Assembly (NCBI RefSeq): GCF_000002995.4
Contig: NW_025062476.1
Location: 2,971,001-3,035,000, forward strand
Direction: 5' to 3'
From: Brugia malayi
Lineage: Eukaryota > Nematoda > Chromadorea > Rhabditida > Onchocercidae
Length of the DNA: 64,000 nucleotides
In this document: in pieces, positions 37,653-50,581 of the stretch
How positions within the stretch are numbered: the first letter of the stretch is position 1
Layout of the letters: every line of letters begins with the position of its first letter
Position numbers and translations under genes: made by a program
Notes under the pieces: model-generated
What the model saw: the letters and a program-made list of their open reading frames with translations, nothing else
Databases searched by the model: none
What the model was told of the DNA's origin: nothing

Positions 37653-39106
37653 TTATTTCGAATTAACATCGGGCAAGCTGTATACAGTTGGCGGCCAAGC
37701 AAGTGTTTCTTCATCATTTGCCATTGTCGCGTTCTCCTCAACTTTTTCATCATTCTCTAATTTTTCGTCAACCAGCTGCAAAACATAAAATTACCAAATA
37801 ACGGAATATGCACCGGAAAGATCTGATAGCGGATTAAAAGAATGGCCTGATAACCAAAATCATAAGATACTTCAGAGAAGTATTACAGCATTTGGACTGC
37901 TATTACCAGAACATAACTACTTCTTATCATGACATTTAGAATAGGATCAAATAAAAGCTAGAACCCGTATTAAATTAGACTTTAAATTGAAGATAGAATA
38001 CAATATAACTACAAAAATTTTCCAATCCTGCAACAAACGATCATACTACAAACGTCAATATACTTTCAGTACACTGTCAACAACAAAAGCATTATATAAT
38101 ACAGTGTAATGAAAGTGGAAAATGTGGAAAAAACATATCTTACCAACAAACGGTGATCCTTAGAAGCAAATCTAGCACGAACTTTTCTCAACGTTAGCAG
38201 TCCCTTCACCAACCTCCGCCAGTTTTTCATAGCTCGTTGTGTTCGCCTCTGAAAATCACATATTCACAAAATTCTGGATTCTTCTTAGTTCCAATTTCTT
38301 TTTTTTTAAGCCGAAAAGTTTAGACATAGCTTTAGACTTAACCAACCAATTTTGCGGCTAATTTCTTTTTTTCATATTGCTTCGACCAAGCTTCTCGAAG
38401 CTCATCTTCATGCTTCTTTAAAACTACGCATCCGTCGAGACTGAAACTACTAATTAGAAAAGTAACAACTAAAACCGGTTTCGCTGCATCTTTATCAAAA
38501 TTCAGAAGAATCATTCAAATGTTTTAGTCAACCACTGGAAAGGATGTCACCACGGACACAGCTCTTCAGAATTTATATTCAGAGCAAATATCAAAAGCTG
38601 AATGATAAAAAATCTGAAAGTTACAGAATTTCAGATTCTTTTGTTACGAAGTTTCAAAAGAAAAGTGTTTGATAAAACAATATTTATCATGCAGATAATG
38701 AGAATAAAATTGTAAAATCTCTTCAGTTTTGGAAAATTAGGAGAAAAAATGTAACTGTTAGCAGCAAATTGTATTTCGTGTTTTAAATGAGTTTAATTTT
38801 TAAGTTTAACTGTCTAACAGTTTGTCTTGAAAAATTAAAGCCGCATGAAAAACAACTGACACAGGATGAGTACCCCCTCTACAGTGATTCCATCCTACAA
38901 CCGCCGGAACACAGTCAATACCAAGTTGGCGAGCTATAGCTACCAATCCATTCAACTGCAGATGAACACAACCGTCTGGTACCATACTCCTCTTGTAAAC
39001 GTATAAGTTGCCAAACTCATTGCGAGGCACACGACCCTGAAAATCGCAGAATGAAGATAACAGCTCATCTTCACAATTCAAACCTTTTAACTTTGACTAT
39101 TTGACC

Positions 39107-39138
<32 letters not shown>

Positions 39139-42100
39139 AAAAGCAAAGAAGGGTGCAAAAAAGACTGTGGCAAATGGTACATGATTCACAGCTCATATCA
39201 ACGATTAGAAAAGTTGTAATAAAGTATCAAAAATCATCTTCTTCTTCTTTACCAATATGAATAGTTTCCATTAAGGAGCAATAAAAGGTTAAGATTTTTA
39301 CATCAACAACTTTCGGAGTGATATATGGCATCGTTTGCCACCGGCCGTATAAATCAACAGTTTTCGGTCCACCATATTCTGATGAGACACTGCAGGACCT
39401 TTTTTGTACAACTCTGTATGGCTTTTCGTTAGGCTGAAACATAAAAATTTTATAATATAATAAATATTACAATGAAATATAATGTGAAAGAATGGAGTAA
39501 ATTTTACAAAGAATTTCGCAAAATTGATTTACTTTAATAGATCGAAGCTGCTTCATCCAGTTTATTGTACCCTCAAGTTTATGAACTGAACTTCGCAAAT
39601 AGATATTAAGATCCTTGATTTTACCTACAGGTTGCAGATTTTCTGGATATATTGCTTCATATTTGGACAAATCCTTCTCCAACACATATCTAAAAAAGAA
39701 ATTTCGGAAAGTGAATCAATAATTTTTCATGATATTGTCTCAGCCAGTAATAGAGGAAAACAATGCATGTCATTGACATTTTCTACATTTTTTGTTATTC
39801 CATTACTGGATATAAAACTCACCAATATATTCAGAGAAACAAATGAATATACACAAAGAAACTATTCATGAAACTTTTATCTTATAACTTTCTCCAATTA
39901 AAGTTTTTTTTAGAAAAGTTCTTTTTCGATTATGGTAACAATTTCTTATCAGTTGGCAATTTAGGATAGCTTTCTGTTTAAATATTGAGATATTTAAAAG
40001 CACAGTATGCTGCGTGGCTCAGGATATCCATTTAGTTTCAATAAAATATAATAAGAATAGGATAGGAATACCCAAAGGCTTCATTAATTAAAAAATTTCT
40101 TTGCTTGTACTTTAATTGTAGAAAAAACTATATACTTACAACGGATGATTTTTATACTCCGATACTGACGTTGGTTTTGGTATGGAAAAGAGATATTCCT
40201 GGATCGCAACATCTTCGAGTCGCTCACGCATTAAATTTTTACTTTGATAAAGCTAAAAGCAGTGCTAGTTTCAAAAGAATGGAATTTAAATAGTTATAAT
40301 ATTATATGATGAATAATTTAAATCAAAAATAACCTCTAATGTATCATTCCACCAGTCTTGGTTTACCCACAATCGTCGAACAGTAGGTGTCAGATATTTG
40401 GAAGAATAACGTGCTGTTACATCACGCATTCCATATTCTGCAAAATAAAATTGAAATAAAAACTAAACCTATTCTAATTTTTCTTTTTTTAACAACCAGA
40501 ATAAAGTGGAGCAGAACCAGATTTTAAGATTAGAAAAAAAAAAAAGACTGTAACTTTTAACTATTAACTATAGACCTCTTGTGTCGCACAATAATTAGTA
40601 TTTTGTTTGTTTATTATATGATTTTTGTCTTTGCATTTATCAAACTACAGTGTAAATCACAGAAATTGAGAAAAAAAACTTGAAGTTATCTAATATGTAA
40701 CTTAAGTGAATGAAAATAACTGAATTTCGTAACAGCTATAAAGGGAGTAATACTATTAGGAAATATGGTCAAACTGATCGAAAAAGAAAGAAAAACGACG
40801 AAATTTGCCGTTATCAATACAAAGAACGTAATGCACAGGTGAGGTAGCATTGGCTTCTATTGCTTCTGGCTTATTAGTCGAACCAGTCCATGGATCCAGA
40901 CCTGAAATACGAAAAGAATAATTGATCTAAAGATGACCAAGTTATATTTAAATAAGTAAAGAACCAAAATGTAGTCAAAGATTTTCACTAAATTGTGCTG
41001 TCTAAATCAAAAGAATTAGAAAAAAAAAAGTATTACATATCCAGCGACGCGAATTCTCATCCCAAAATTCCACCCAATAATTTCTTTTCAGATTCAGTTT
41101 GTCAACCGACGTACTATCATTTCCATCTTGATTTTCGTTGCCAAAGAGTACAATTTTTTCTACCGTCTCTTCTAGTTTTTCCGGCCATTCCATATAATCA
41201 TTAGCTGTAAGCTTTCTTGACCCATAATAATCGATGAGAGACTGAACCGCTTCTAAAGGCCGTCGCACTGTCTGAAAATTTCTTTTTTTGGACAATAATC
41301 TTACCATAACTATAAATTTTTTAAAAATACATTAAACATTCGCGGTTGAGTTTCTTTGTTTGTCCTTTTTTTAATTTGCATGCATGCGATAACTATAATA
41401 AGTACTGGAAAAAATACCAGTTTGAACGGCATTGGCTGACACGATAGACAAATGCGAGCTGTTTGTTTCAGAGCAATGAGATTCAAAAATAAGAGCTGAA
41501 AATAAGTTAATATCCACAAAATAAAGTGAAGTGTTAAGGAAAATGTGTCAAAGTGAATTAAAATGTGAAATAATGCTTCCTTCGCGTTTTATTGAATACT
41601 ATATTATTCATCATTAAGCCAACGTAAATAACTGTGGTAATTCTAAGATAATACATGCATTAAAGCTCCGAATTTTGGACAAGCGCATCTACTAGATCAA
41701 AACTAATCGGGTTGTTAATCAGTTAATTGCTGAAAGATGTATTTATATCACTACCACAATGAATATAAAAGCTAAGAAAAAAAACAAAGAAAATCCTTGT
41801 ACATCAACTTTTTAAGTTATATCTCCAAGAAATTATTGGAAGAAATACAAAATTAAGAAGATTATTAAATCACTTCCAAAAAAATCTTACAGATGCCAAA
41901 TCTTTATCGGTCTCATAAAACTGTCCAGCAATTAATTCTTCCAACCGATGCAGCTGAAAAAAATGAAGCCTAATCTCAAACTAGCTTATCAGCTTCCTGA
42001 AGTGAACTAAAAAACTTTAAAGTTAATATCAAATATTAAGCATATAACATTGATTATGAATTGCTCTTAATATCCAATTTTTGGGAAGGGTTAGATAACG

Positions 42101-44169
42101 AAATTAATATTAAGCCTATGAAAACAAAACCTGAGCATTAGTGAAATCACCCTTAGCCACACAAACTTTTTCGGCTGATTGATATGTTGTTTTGAACCAA
42201 TGAAGAAAATTTTCTGCTACTGTAATATTGAAATTAGGACAAGCTGCTGAGAAAAGTTGTTCAGGTATCACTGATAAACACAGTGACACCAAATGCTGTT
42301 CGCGCAATAATGTCTTTACCCATATACGCAAATGTGCAATATAACAAAGCAAGTGCATCTAAAAGGTATATAAATTATTTGAATGTTCTTGGCAAAGAGT
42401 GTAAGCAAATGAATGTATATTCGTGACGAAAGACACTGTGGTATTTTTTCTTTGTTAACTTATTTTTGTAGTCTTTCCAGTTGTAGTTATTATTATAATT
42501 ATGGTTATTTTTTTGTTGTTTTTGTTTTTTTTTTTTTTTGTTTTTTATTTTTTTTGATTATGATTTTTTTTTTTTTAATTTTGATTATGATTTTTTAAGT
42601 ATTTGCTATGATTTTAATTTTTATTATGTTTTTTGGGTGGTTTTGATTTTATTTATTTTATTAAGTTTAATTAGATTTAATTTGGGTTGTGATAGGTTTA
42701 TACGTGGTTTGTAAAATATTAAATAGATTTTACTATATCTGATTACGGCTCAGCTAGAATAATATTTTTTTTTTTGGATTTAGTTTAATTATAAATATCA
42801 CATGTATATCGTTTACCAGTCAATTTCTGCTCCTGTTTTCCTTATTTTATTATTTCAACTTTTTTTTTACTCAATGTATCGAAAAAAAAAAAACCTTGTG
42901 GCAATTGGTTAGCCGTTCACGAAGTTTTTGATTGACATGTTGCCTGATAAAGCGTGCTCTTCGAGCTTCCACCGTTTCGATCGCCTTTACTTTCACTTTT
43001 GGTTTTTTAATTGTTACTTCAATTGAATCAGTTAATGTTGCAGCAGTGTTACAGAAATCGAATTCATCAACATCTTCCCACTCATCATCCGAACAAGTAG
43101 AACTATTTCCATCGCATGATAAATTAGGCGTAGCATCTTTACATTTTTCTTTTTTATTTAGTTCCTTTTTTGGTGTGAAATCTGAAAATGTCAAAAATTC
43201 ATCTACATAGTAAATGGCTGTAGCAGTGTGTTGATATGTTGCATTGCTTTATACAGCGTGCTCTTCGAGCTTCTACCGTTTCGATCGCTTTTACTTTCAT
43301 TTTTGGCCGTCCTTAATTTTTATCATGACGTATACTGAATAAGCACACAATTAGTGATAAATGATGGTTAACCTCACTTCAAAATACCATTTTTTCCAGA
43401 ACTGTGGAAACTCACCTTGTATCTTTCCAGTTCTACCCTTCTTCGGAAACCGCCGTTTTTGTTTTGCTTCTTTAACAGCACTTTTATTTTTCAACTTTTC
43501 ATCCTGTTTACCACCTTTAACTTTTACTGTTTGCTTTACCACAACATTCTGTAACTGATCTTCAGAAGTGGAAATATTTCTTTTCCTTTTTCTCGTGTTC
43601 TTCCTGGGAGAAGAAATAGCAGTATTTCTCTCTATTATACCTAAAAAATAGTAGAATCTGATTAAAGTGAATTTATAAAGCACTAATTAGATTTCAAATG
43701 TTAAATTAAATCAAATCGTTACGGCTTAAGTAACAACCATGATAACACTTTGTTTTTTTTTTTCTAAGGTATTCATTATCCGTTTTTTGACGTGTTGTCG
43801 TATTCCTATTCTTAATTATCAATTTTATTTCAGTTCTACAGCTTCCTATTTTTCAACAGAAGATAAATGGCATAGGATAAAAATTCCTACTCAAGCATTT
43901 AGAAATAATCCTAATTAACTAGAATTCAATGAATTCAAAAGTAATTTAATTCAAACCAATTAATCTTTAACTAATAATAAACTAGTCCTTCTATCTTTGC
44001 ATATATATGTTGCTATTTGTTACATAAATCAGTGAGTACATTGAAATAACTTACTGTAATTTGCCACAGAGCTACTCAAGAGATCCGTAGTAGTCCATGA
44101 TTTATCATCGAGCTCCACCTTATTTTTCTCCTGAAGTCTACGACTTCGTCGTTGGACAACACTTGACAT
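37653..44169 (-). CDS. xpc-1: XPC / Rad4 nucleotide-excision-repair damage sensor
   Basis: Nuclear protein that recognises helix-distorting DNA lesions and starts global-genome excision repair. Sixteen exons on the minus strand: 44169-44055, 43640-43416, 43181-42895, 42358-42131, 41953-41891, 41495-41418, 41271-41037, 40901-40809, 40437-40334, 40252-40140, 39689-39533, 39433-39302, 39036-38861, 38440-38347, 38248-38144, 37775-37653; 775 aa. The N-terminal 190 residues are basic and low-complexity. A transglutaminase-like fold follows (about 200-470, including YWVEFWDEN and DVTARYS). Next are the beta-hairpin domains (KNHPLYVLEKDLSKYEAIYPE region from about 508; VPRNEFGNLY at about 613; GCVHLQLNGL and ARQLGIDC). 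The tail is acidic. Intron 8 appears to use a GC donor. Intron 2 holds a duplicated fragment of exon 3. The family member is clear; the exon 13 donor was chosen by phase. Confidence 0.93.
42440..42660. repeat. T-rich low-complexity tract in XPC intron 3
   Basis: Repeated TTTTGATTATGATTTTT motifs and poly-T runs. No coding signal. Confidence 0.6.
43231..43307 (-). repeat. Duplicated fragment of XPC exon 3 inside intron 2
   Basis: About 75 bp here match 42931-43002 within exon 3. The best 52-bp core (from GCGTGCTCTTCGAGCTT on the + strand) differs at only three sites, all transitions. Read on the gene strand, the copy keeps the exon 3 frame (VKAIETVEARRAR) but has an in-frame stop just upstream and no obvious splice sites. 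Confidence 0.85.
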
Positions 44170-46493
44170 CTGCAGTAATTTCTTTCATAAAGAAGTATCA
44201 TATACAAAAATTTATTCCATAAAACGTCACATACCTAAGAGACACTTGTGCAAATGATTGTTAATCTTAATAAACAAATAAAACACTCAATGCATTTTTA
44301 AAATTAAACGACAGATTTATGATCAGATGTACCATACCATACCCTTCATCGATATTAAATTCATTTAACGAAAAGTGAAGCCCATAAGTAAGAAAAGACG
44401 AATACTGTAAGTGACAGAATATGCCAACGAGAAACGAAACATGTTTAAAAAAATAGCCAATGGCTGTTGTAATTTGATGAGCTGCAATACATCCGATTTA
44501 GCCTAGGCTAATTGTTGAAGGACTGGGATCATTCTGCACCTGCACCTATTTCCATCTTATCCCAACTTTCTCTCTCCCTCTTCCCCTCTACTTCCCTCTC
44601 GTTTAGGTAACAAAAATAGATTCAAGAGTAATAAGTATATTACAAGTTACCCACAGTCAATATATAGCAGCGGGTAATTTGTAATATATTTGTTAAGTTA
44701 TTCTGTAGTTGAAACCAACAAATTAGATGCAAAAATTATGGCTTACATCGAAAAGATGGGATAACGATTGAAACGCAGGACATGTCTTTATGAAAAAATT
44801 ATAAATGTTTATAGTCTGAATTTCTTCGATTATTAAGCATGTTTTTCAGATATATTATAATCGAGCATATGATGCATCAGTACAAAAAGTTGTTAACTGC
44901 ATCGTTTTCATTATTTAGTAGAGAGATAAATTCATTGGGTAGATGCTAGAGTAAGTATAAAAGATCAGTAGACTATAAATATTTGAATGAGTAAAGGAAT
45001 ATTATGATGAATTGGACATACGGCATAATCTGATAGATTGATTCATCTGATTTATTGATCATGGTTTCACTTCGATTATAATAAGGATAACGAAATGGGT
45101 TACAATTAAATCAAATTGCATCATATTGGCCCATATGATGCATATGATGCAAGTCTAACCCATAATTAGATAAAATAAGGACTAGGCTTTTATATTGCCC
45201 TGTTTAGCTTGTTCTTTCGCTTTTAACTAATTCTCTGTGTACTCAACTGTTTCAGTTCTTCTCGTTGTGATTTTGTTTGAGTAATACACTTTCTAACTTG
45301 TATTAAATTTCATGAAATGCTTAGATCAAAATTTCAACCTTTAGTCTTTACTGATTTCTATCGTTAACACTTTGCTAACATCATATATTAGGACATTATG
45401 TGTCACTTTCTGTTTGTACTAATTCAGCTAGTAGTGTTATTAGAATGACTATAGTTATGCTACTTATGTGTTGTGAATTGTTGAAAATTGTAATTTTTAT
45501 AAGGTTTTACTGCTGTACAGTTGTTAAGTGGTGTTGCTGCTTAGATACAAAAAGAAAGAACGAACGAGAGAAATACAGTCATTATGGCTAGTGAGAATAA
45601 TATCAACAACTTTCAGTCAGCATTCCAGTAAAGATGTTGACATTTTTCACTTCAATCAAAGTGAATTTCGAGTTACAAATAAATGGTATGAATTCCGTTG
45701 ATTTTCATCAATAATAAATTTTGATCTTAGCAATTTTTGTTTCATTCTAATTGACAAGAAATTTGTTATGAATCATTCATTTTACATTTCTTTATCACAT
45801 TGATAGGGGAACTGATAAATTGCAATGTCGAACTTTGTAATTATACGTTTATGACTTTTGCTTACATAATCATTAGTCTTTAGTACCATTCACGTAACTA
45901 CGTCATATATTTCGAGAAATACTCAAATATGCTTGCAGAGGACCTGAGGAACTGTCTAGGGAGGGACTTTTTATTTTGAACAAAACAGTTAGATTTTTTC
46001 TCTGAATGTTAATTCATTTTCTACTCAACTTAGGAATTATTTAATTGGCATTATCTTCTGTATATTCGGGACGACAAAGTAAGTAAAATTTAAGAGACAG
46101 AGAGAGAAAGGCTGACTTGCACCTTATTAGACCATCGTCTTAAATACAAATTGGATCTTTTTAGTAAATGTCATCGTTATCTAAGCAACACTGATATTAA
46201 ATAAAGTCAGCGATAAAAAAAAAATGTATCCGAATTTAAACTCTCTGCTCTATTCAGTACAATAAAGTAATTACACTTAGCAAGTGCAAGTTAAACTGAT
46301 AAACTTTGAATTCAGTTGTTATCAGCTAATTACTACCTGGTGCCATGTTAGAAAATCGAAGTAATTTTACATGTCAAAATAATTAAGAAATTCTGTGTTA
46401 AATCTGCGAGATAAAAATTAGTAAACTGAAGACAGTCTTGTTTGAGTATTCTTAAGACCAACGACTGGTTTCATTTAAAATTATGTTGAAAAT
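44170..46493. other. Intergenic, XPC upstream region
   Basis: A region of 2.3 kb with no supportable gene on either strand. A short CT-rich patch is at about 44560-44600. A perfect 10-bp inverted repeat (TGCATCATAT / ATATGATGCA, 6-bp loop) lies at 45117-45142, next to further ATGATGC words. Confidence 0.5.
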
Positions 46494-47055
46494 GATTTAT
46501 CCAACATTCATCATTCAATGGTAACTGTACTTCTGTGCATTGTCTAGGATGTATGTCACTGCTTAATACGTTGTGAATAGATTCTTCCACTTTTATTGTT
46601 AAAAGTTCTCAGTGTGACAGTCAAATTTATATCCGATGGTTCAAAGGTTATAAGCTCGTTGCTCAATTAGCTTTCTTTATTACAAAGCAATCCTATCTAC
46701 AATATCTAAATGAAGTAGGGGTGTTCTACTCGAAGGTCATTCTTACAAGTAATTTACATAATTTTATAAATCAACTGTCCACTACACAAAGGGCAAAGGT
46801 CAACCAAGAGTGACAACTATTTATTTACTCACTAACCATACGTTATATTGTAAGCCAACGCCTACTATAAAACGTGGTTAAAGCTATTGTCTAAGGTGCA
46901 GTTTTGATTGAAATAGTCTTAAATTCGGTTTTCATAGTTTGTTTATATCCTTCAGTCTCTACTCAACGACCAGTCCCAGCCGAATTTCTCCAATTAATCA
47001 CTTTTGATACTATATTTGGTGTCCCAAAGAATTTATCATCAATTAATTAAAATTT
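46494..47055 (+). mobile_element. Interspersed element copy at the edge of duplication copy 2
   Basis: Sister of the element at 12547-13115. Its left end is also the left limit of the duplicated block here. Confidence 0.6.
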
Positions 47056-49557
47056 CCCGGAAATCTCAGGGATGTGATCAGTCTGCTAAATCATTATGGA
47101 GCACTTAAGGCGGCATTGTCATATGTAAAACAAATTTAATTTAATGTAAGCATCGTCATCCCATACTTTTCTCAGACTTCGGAACGTCAATGAAAGCGAC
47201 ATTTCCACGTTATTTTCCTTTTTTTTTTTTATTTGTCAAATCAGTTTTATTGCTCTAAGCGGTTGAATGTGGAAACGTTTGCATCTTTGCTGTGCTTTTC
47301 CCGACATTTTGTTCAAATATAACTCAGTCAGAGTATCAGTGACAAATGTCAAATAATTTGCTATCATTAATTTCTTTTCCCTTTTTTTTCAAATACTACC
47401 TCTCTTTGTACTGTTTAACTGATTTTAAAGGAAATTTCTTCTTCTCGTCTGAAGAAATAATTTTTATTTTCAATCACTTTTTGAGATTGTTTCACTTCTG
47501 TGATAATCATAAAAATTGATCTAAATCTGACTTTCGGGTGCGATTGGATGATTGAAAGGATCGTTACTGATTACATAACAGTCAGAACGATTAAATTATT
47601 TCAATTCAGCCCTGCAAGTTTTCATCTGGAATACTTGGCTACAAACTTTATTCGAGGGGTGCCTTCTGGCCTAGTATTTATGCGAATTCTTTAGTACTGA
47701 AATGGATAATATTGTCTAAAACTGCGATTTGAAGATTCGTAGGCATTTCAGAATTGCATACAAATTTCATATTAAACAGAATGCATCACATGGAACGCCT
47801 CAAAAAATATGGACGCATAGAAAAAGAATTGGCTCGTAATTTGCTTGCTGAATTTTATGGCACCGCTCTTCTAAGAGTTAGTATTTCAATTTATTGTTTT
47901 AAGTCTATTGAAATTTGAACCTTGAACTTTTTTGATATTCTGAAGCTTAGTCCTTTCTCAAAGAATACAATGCACTTCTTCCGAGGAGATTTTCTGTCGT
48001 CTGATCAGGAAATAAATTTGATGGAGAATTCAGTTCATTGGTACTGGTGTGATGGCTCAGTTCGTACTCAGTCCCGGAACATCAAGCTCTCCGGTACAAA
48101 TTAATATCGGTTGGGGACTGGCAATCGCACTATCAGTTTATGTTGCATGGGAAACTTCGGGTAACTTACAAAACTTTACGAAGTTGTTCTCTACCTGTTT
48201 TTTTTTACCTGAAACCATCAAATTAAATAAGGAAAAGTGTAGCTCATATAAAGAAGCTAAAATGAAGACTCAAATTCTGACTGTTTTGTGTTCGATAAGT
48301 GATAAATCCCTGATTTATGTCTTACCGAAAAAGTTTATATTTCTGCCATTTCAACTATATACCAAAACTATTATAACTAGATACTGCTTCAAGTACAAAC
48401 ACTTGCTAGGCTCTTTGTTAGTACCACAGATTAGGACTGTTAGCACTTTAAATCGATCCTATTTGGCCATAAGTTTTAGGAATGAAAACTCTTTTTATTG
48501 CAACACAATTAGTCCTTTTGCCAACACAATGTTGTATTTGTGTTTTAGGAATTATTGAAATTGTATGTACAATTGGACTAATTTCCAGGTGGACATGTGA
48601 ATCCGGCAGTAACAGCTGCTTTATGCATTCTCGGAAAGATATCTTTCACTCACAGTTTTCTATATTTCATTGCACAAACACTTGGCGCCGCATTTGGCAC
48701 AGGGATAATGTATTTAGTTTACAGTGGTAAAGTAAATTTGAATATTAAATGTAATTAAGTAAATAACTTCTTCCTGGCACTTACACAACTTTCACGTTTT
48801 CAGAGGCAATAAATGCCTTTGATGGAGGGGTCCGGGCAATAAGTGGGCCAAATGCGACGGGAATAATTTTTGCGTCATTCCCACGGGCTTATCTTTCAAA
48901 TACTGGCGCTTTTATCGATCAGGTTTGTCTTTCTTTTGTTTACAAAATTCATTAAATCACAACTTAACAATAAATTAGCAAAATAGATTTTCATAGTTAA
49001 AATACTGTCCGATTTCGTAGTTAGTTACTTTTTGTTCGATAACTCATTTCAATTTCTCATTCGTAGTTTTAGATGGCTGGCACCAGTCTAATTGGCCTTT
49101 TTGTCGCATTCTGCTGCGAACCCAAGAACCAAATACCAAGAAATTTAATGCCAGCTCTCTTCGGTACAATCGCAACAACAATTTCAATTTGTTGTGGCTT
49201 GAATATGGGTTCTCCGGTCAATCCAGCTAGCGACTTTGGGGCACGGATTTTTGCCTCTTTAATTGGTTATGGCACTCAGCTTTTTACGTCAGTGCTTTAA
49301 TTTTCCATCAATCTTATTTATTTGAGCAATCTTATTTGCTCTTTCAAAATTTCCTGAAATTTATCTAAATTTTCATTCTTTCAGATTCCATAACTACTTT
49401 TTTCTCGTTCCACTAGTGGCGCCAATTGTGGGTGCTATAATTGGCGTATATTTATATCAATTCTTCATCGGTTTTCATATTCCGAAACCGGCAGCAACAG
49501 CGGTAAATGTCAACAACGATAAATGGGAAACAGATCAAGAAAACGAATTAAGACAAG
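46494..49557 (+). repeat. Segmental duplication, copy 2 (~3.06 kb)
   Basis: Direct-orientation copy of about 12547-15617, with starts 33.9 kb apart. Differences seen include a few substitutions in the first 300 bp, a 4-bp T-tract expansion in aquaporin intron 2, a 4-bp deletion in intron 4 and a handful of exon changes. Left flank similarity stops sharply at AATGATTTATCC. Right flank similarity stops just before the aquaporin stop codon. Confidence 0.95.
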
Positions 49558-49577
49558 ATTCTGGAAGATTACTATAA
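47781..49577 (+). CDS. Aquaglyceroporin-like channel with NPASD motif (copy 2)
   Basis: Near-duplicate of the gene at 13841, 295 aa. Exons: 47781-47876, 48034-48160, 48589-48726, 48804-48922, 49073-49287, 49385-49577. NPA at 79-81 and NPASD at 210-214 are retained. Three substitutions fall in exon 3 (Leu to Phe, Ala to Thr, Thr to Ile), and exons 1, 2 and 5 look identical in protein. The C-terminus has Lys to Asn, Cys to Trp, Met to Thr and Gly to Glu changes. It then switches to a different tail (DSGRLL) because the duplication breakpoint falls within the last codons and the stop comes from local sequence. All splice sites are intact, so the gene is probably functional. Confidence 0.9.
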
Positions 49578-49899
49578 CCAGAGCACGCTGTTGCTTCCGT
49601 CGTAGAATTTGAAACTCTGCATCATTCCTGCAACTTTTCGGATGCCAGGAGTCTTTCTTTTATGCAACCTTAGTCGAAGGCTGTGCAAACAAGCGCACGT
49701 GTGTACGTTTGTCGAATTGTTCGAAGAGCTTTCAGATACAAAATCATAAAATTGATTCTGGTCTTGTGTTTAACCAGTTATTTAATATTTTTATGTGTAA
49801 TCAGTTCTTAATATTTACACGTCTTTATCTCTAGTTTTTTTTTTTTTTTAAGTTGGAATGAAAAACAAAAAGCTGCCATACAAAAACTACAGAAAAAGG
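49578..49899. other. Intergenic, aquaporin copy 2 3' flank
   Basis: Unique sequence not shared with aquaporin copy 1. It is slightly less AT-rich than its surroundings around 49600-49740. No frame is supported. Confidence 0.5.
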
Positions 49900-50581
49900 T
49901 CTTCCGCTGTTTTTGAATTGTAATAAATTTAAATTTAAAATGAGACACTTAGCATCGAAATGAGTCGATTTCGAATTTCAGTTCAGTGTAGTGATACGAA
50001 TATGCGAGTACATTAATATATAGGGCAACACAAGTACGGCTATACCAGAATAAGATATTGGTTGTGCGCTACATATGACAACAAATAAACCAAACTGTTT
50101 AGAATTTCCATATATTAGAGACCCATAATAACATATAACAAAATAAATAATGTGCAAATTCATATGCATTCAATCAAATGTTTGCGTAGAAAACACAGAA
50201 AAACAAAGGAAAGTCATCATCCGCCATGTAAAGTAGAGATTCTTCCGCTGTTTTTGAATTGTAATAAATTTAAATTTAAAATGAGACACTTAGCATCGAA
50301 ATGAGTCGATTTCGAATTTCAGTTCAGTGTAGTGATACGAATATGCGAGTACATTAATATATAGGGCAACACAAGTACGGCTATACCAGAATAAGATATT
50401 GGTTGTGCGCTACATATGACAACAAATAAACCAAACTGTTTAGAATTTCCATATATTAGAGACCCATAATAACATATAACAAAATAAATAATGTGCAAAT
50501 TCATATGCATTCAATCAAATGTTTGCGTAGAAAACACAGAAAAACAAAGGAAAGTCATCATCCGCCATGTAAAGTAGAGAT
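49900..50581. repeat. 341-bp tandem duplication covering the URM1 3' end
   Basis: Two head-to-tail units, 49900-50240 and 50241-50581, appear identical by eye. Each contains the last seven URM1 codons plus stop and about 317 bp of downstream DNA. The right unit's URM1 part is joined to the real gene. The left unit carries only the orphan fragment at 50217-50240. A 63-codon open frame in each unit (49978-50169 and 50319-50510, minus strand) is identical but has no recognisable function. Confidence 0.95.
50217..50240 (-). pseudogene. Orphan URM1 3' fragment
   Basis: Encodes ISTLHGG and stop, identical to the end of URM1 at 50558-50581, and was created by the 341-bp tandem duplication. It has no upstream coding sequence. 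Confidence 0.9.

Noticed and set aside
45117..45142. 10-bp inverted repeat as a regulatory hairpin or terminator
   Set aside because: It is far from any gene end and AT-rich; similar words nearby suggest simple repeat noise.
48049..48558. 169-codon open frame across aquaporin copy 2 intron 2
   Set aside because: It is exon 2 read into the intron. The homologous intron in copy 1 is broken in that frame, and splice sites are clear.
49978..50510. Two identical 63-codon frames as a small gene pair
   Set aside because: They are identical only because they lie in the 341-bp tandem duplication; no codon bias or family similarity is seen.
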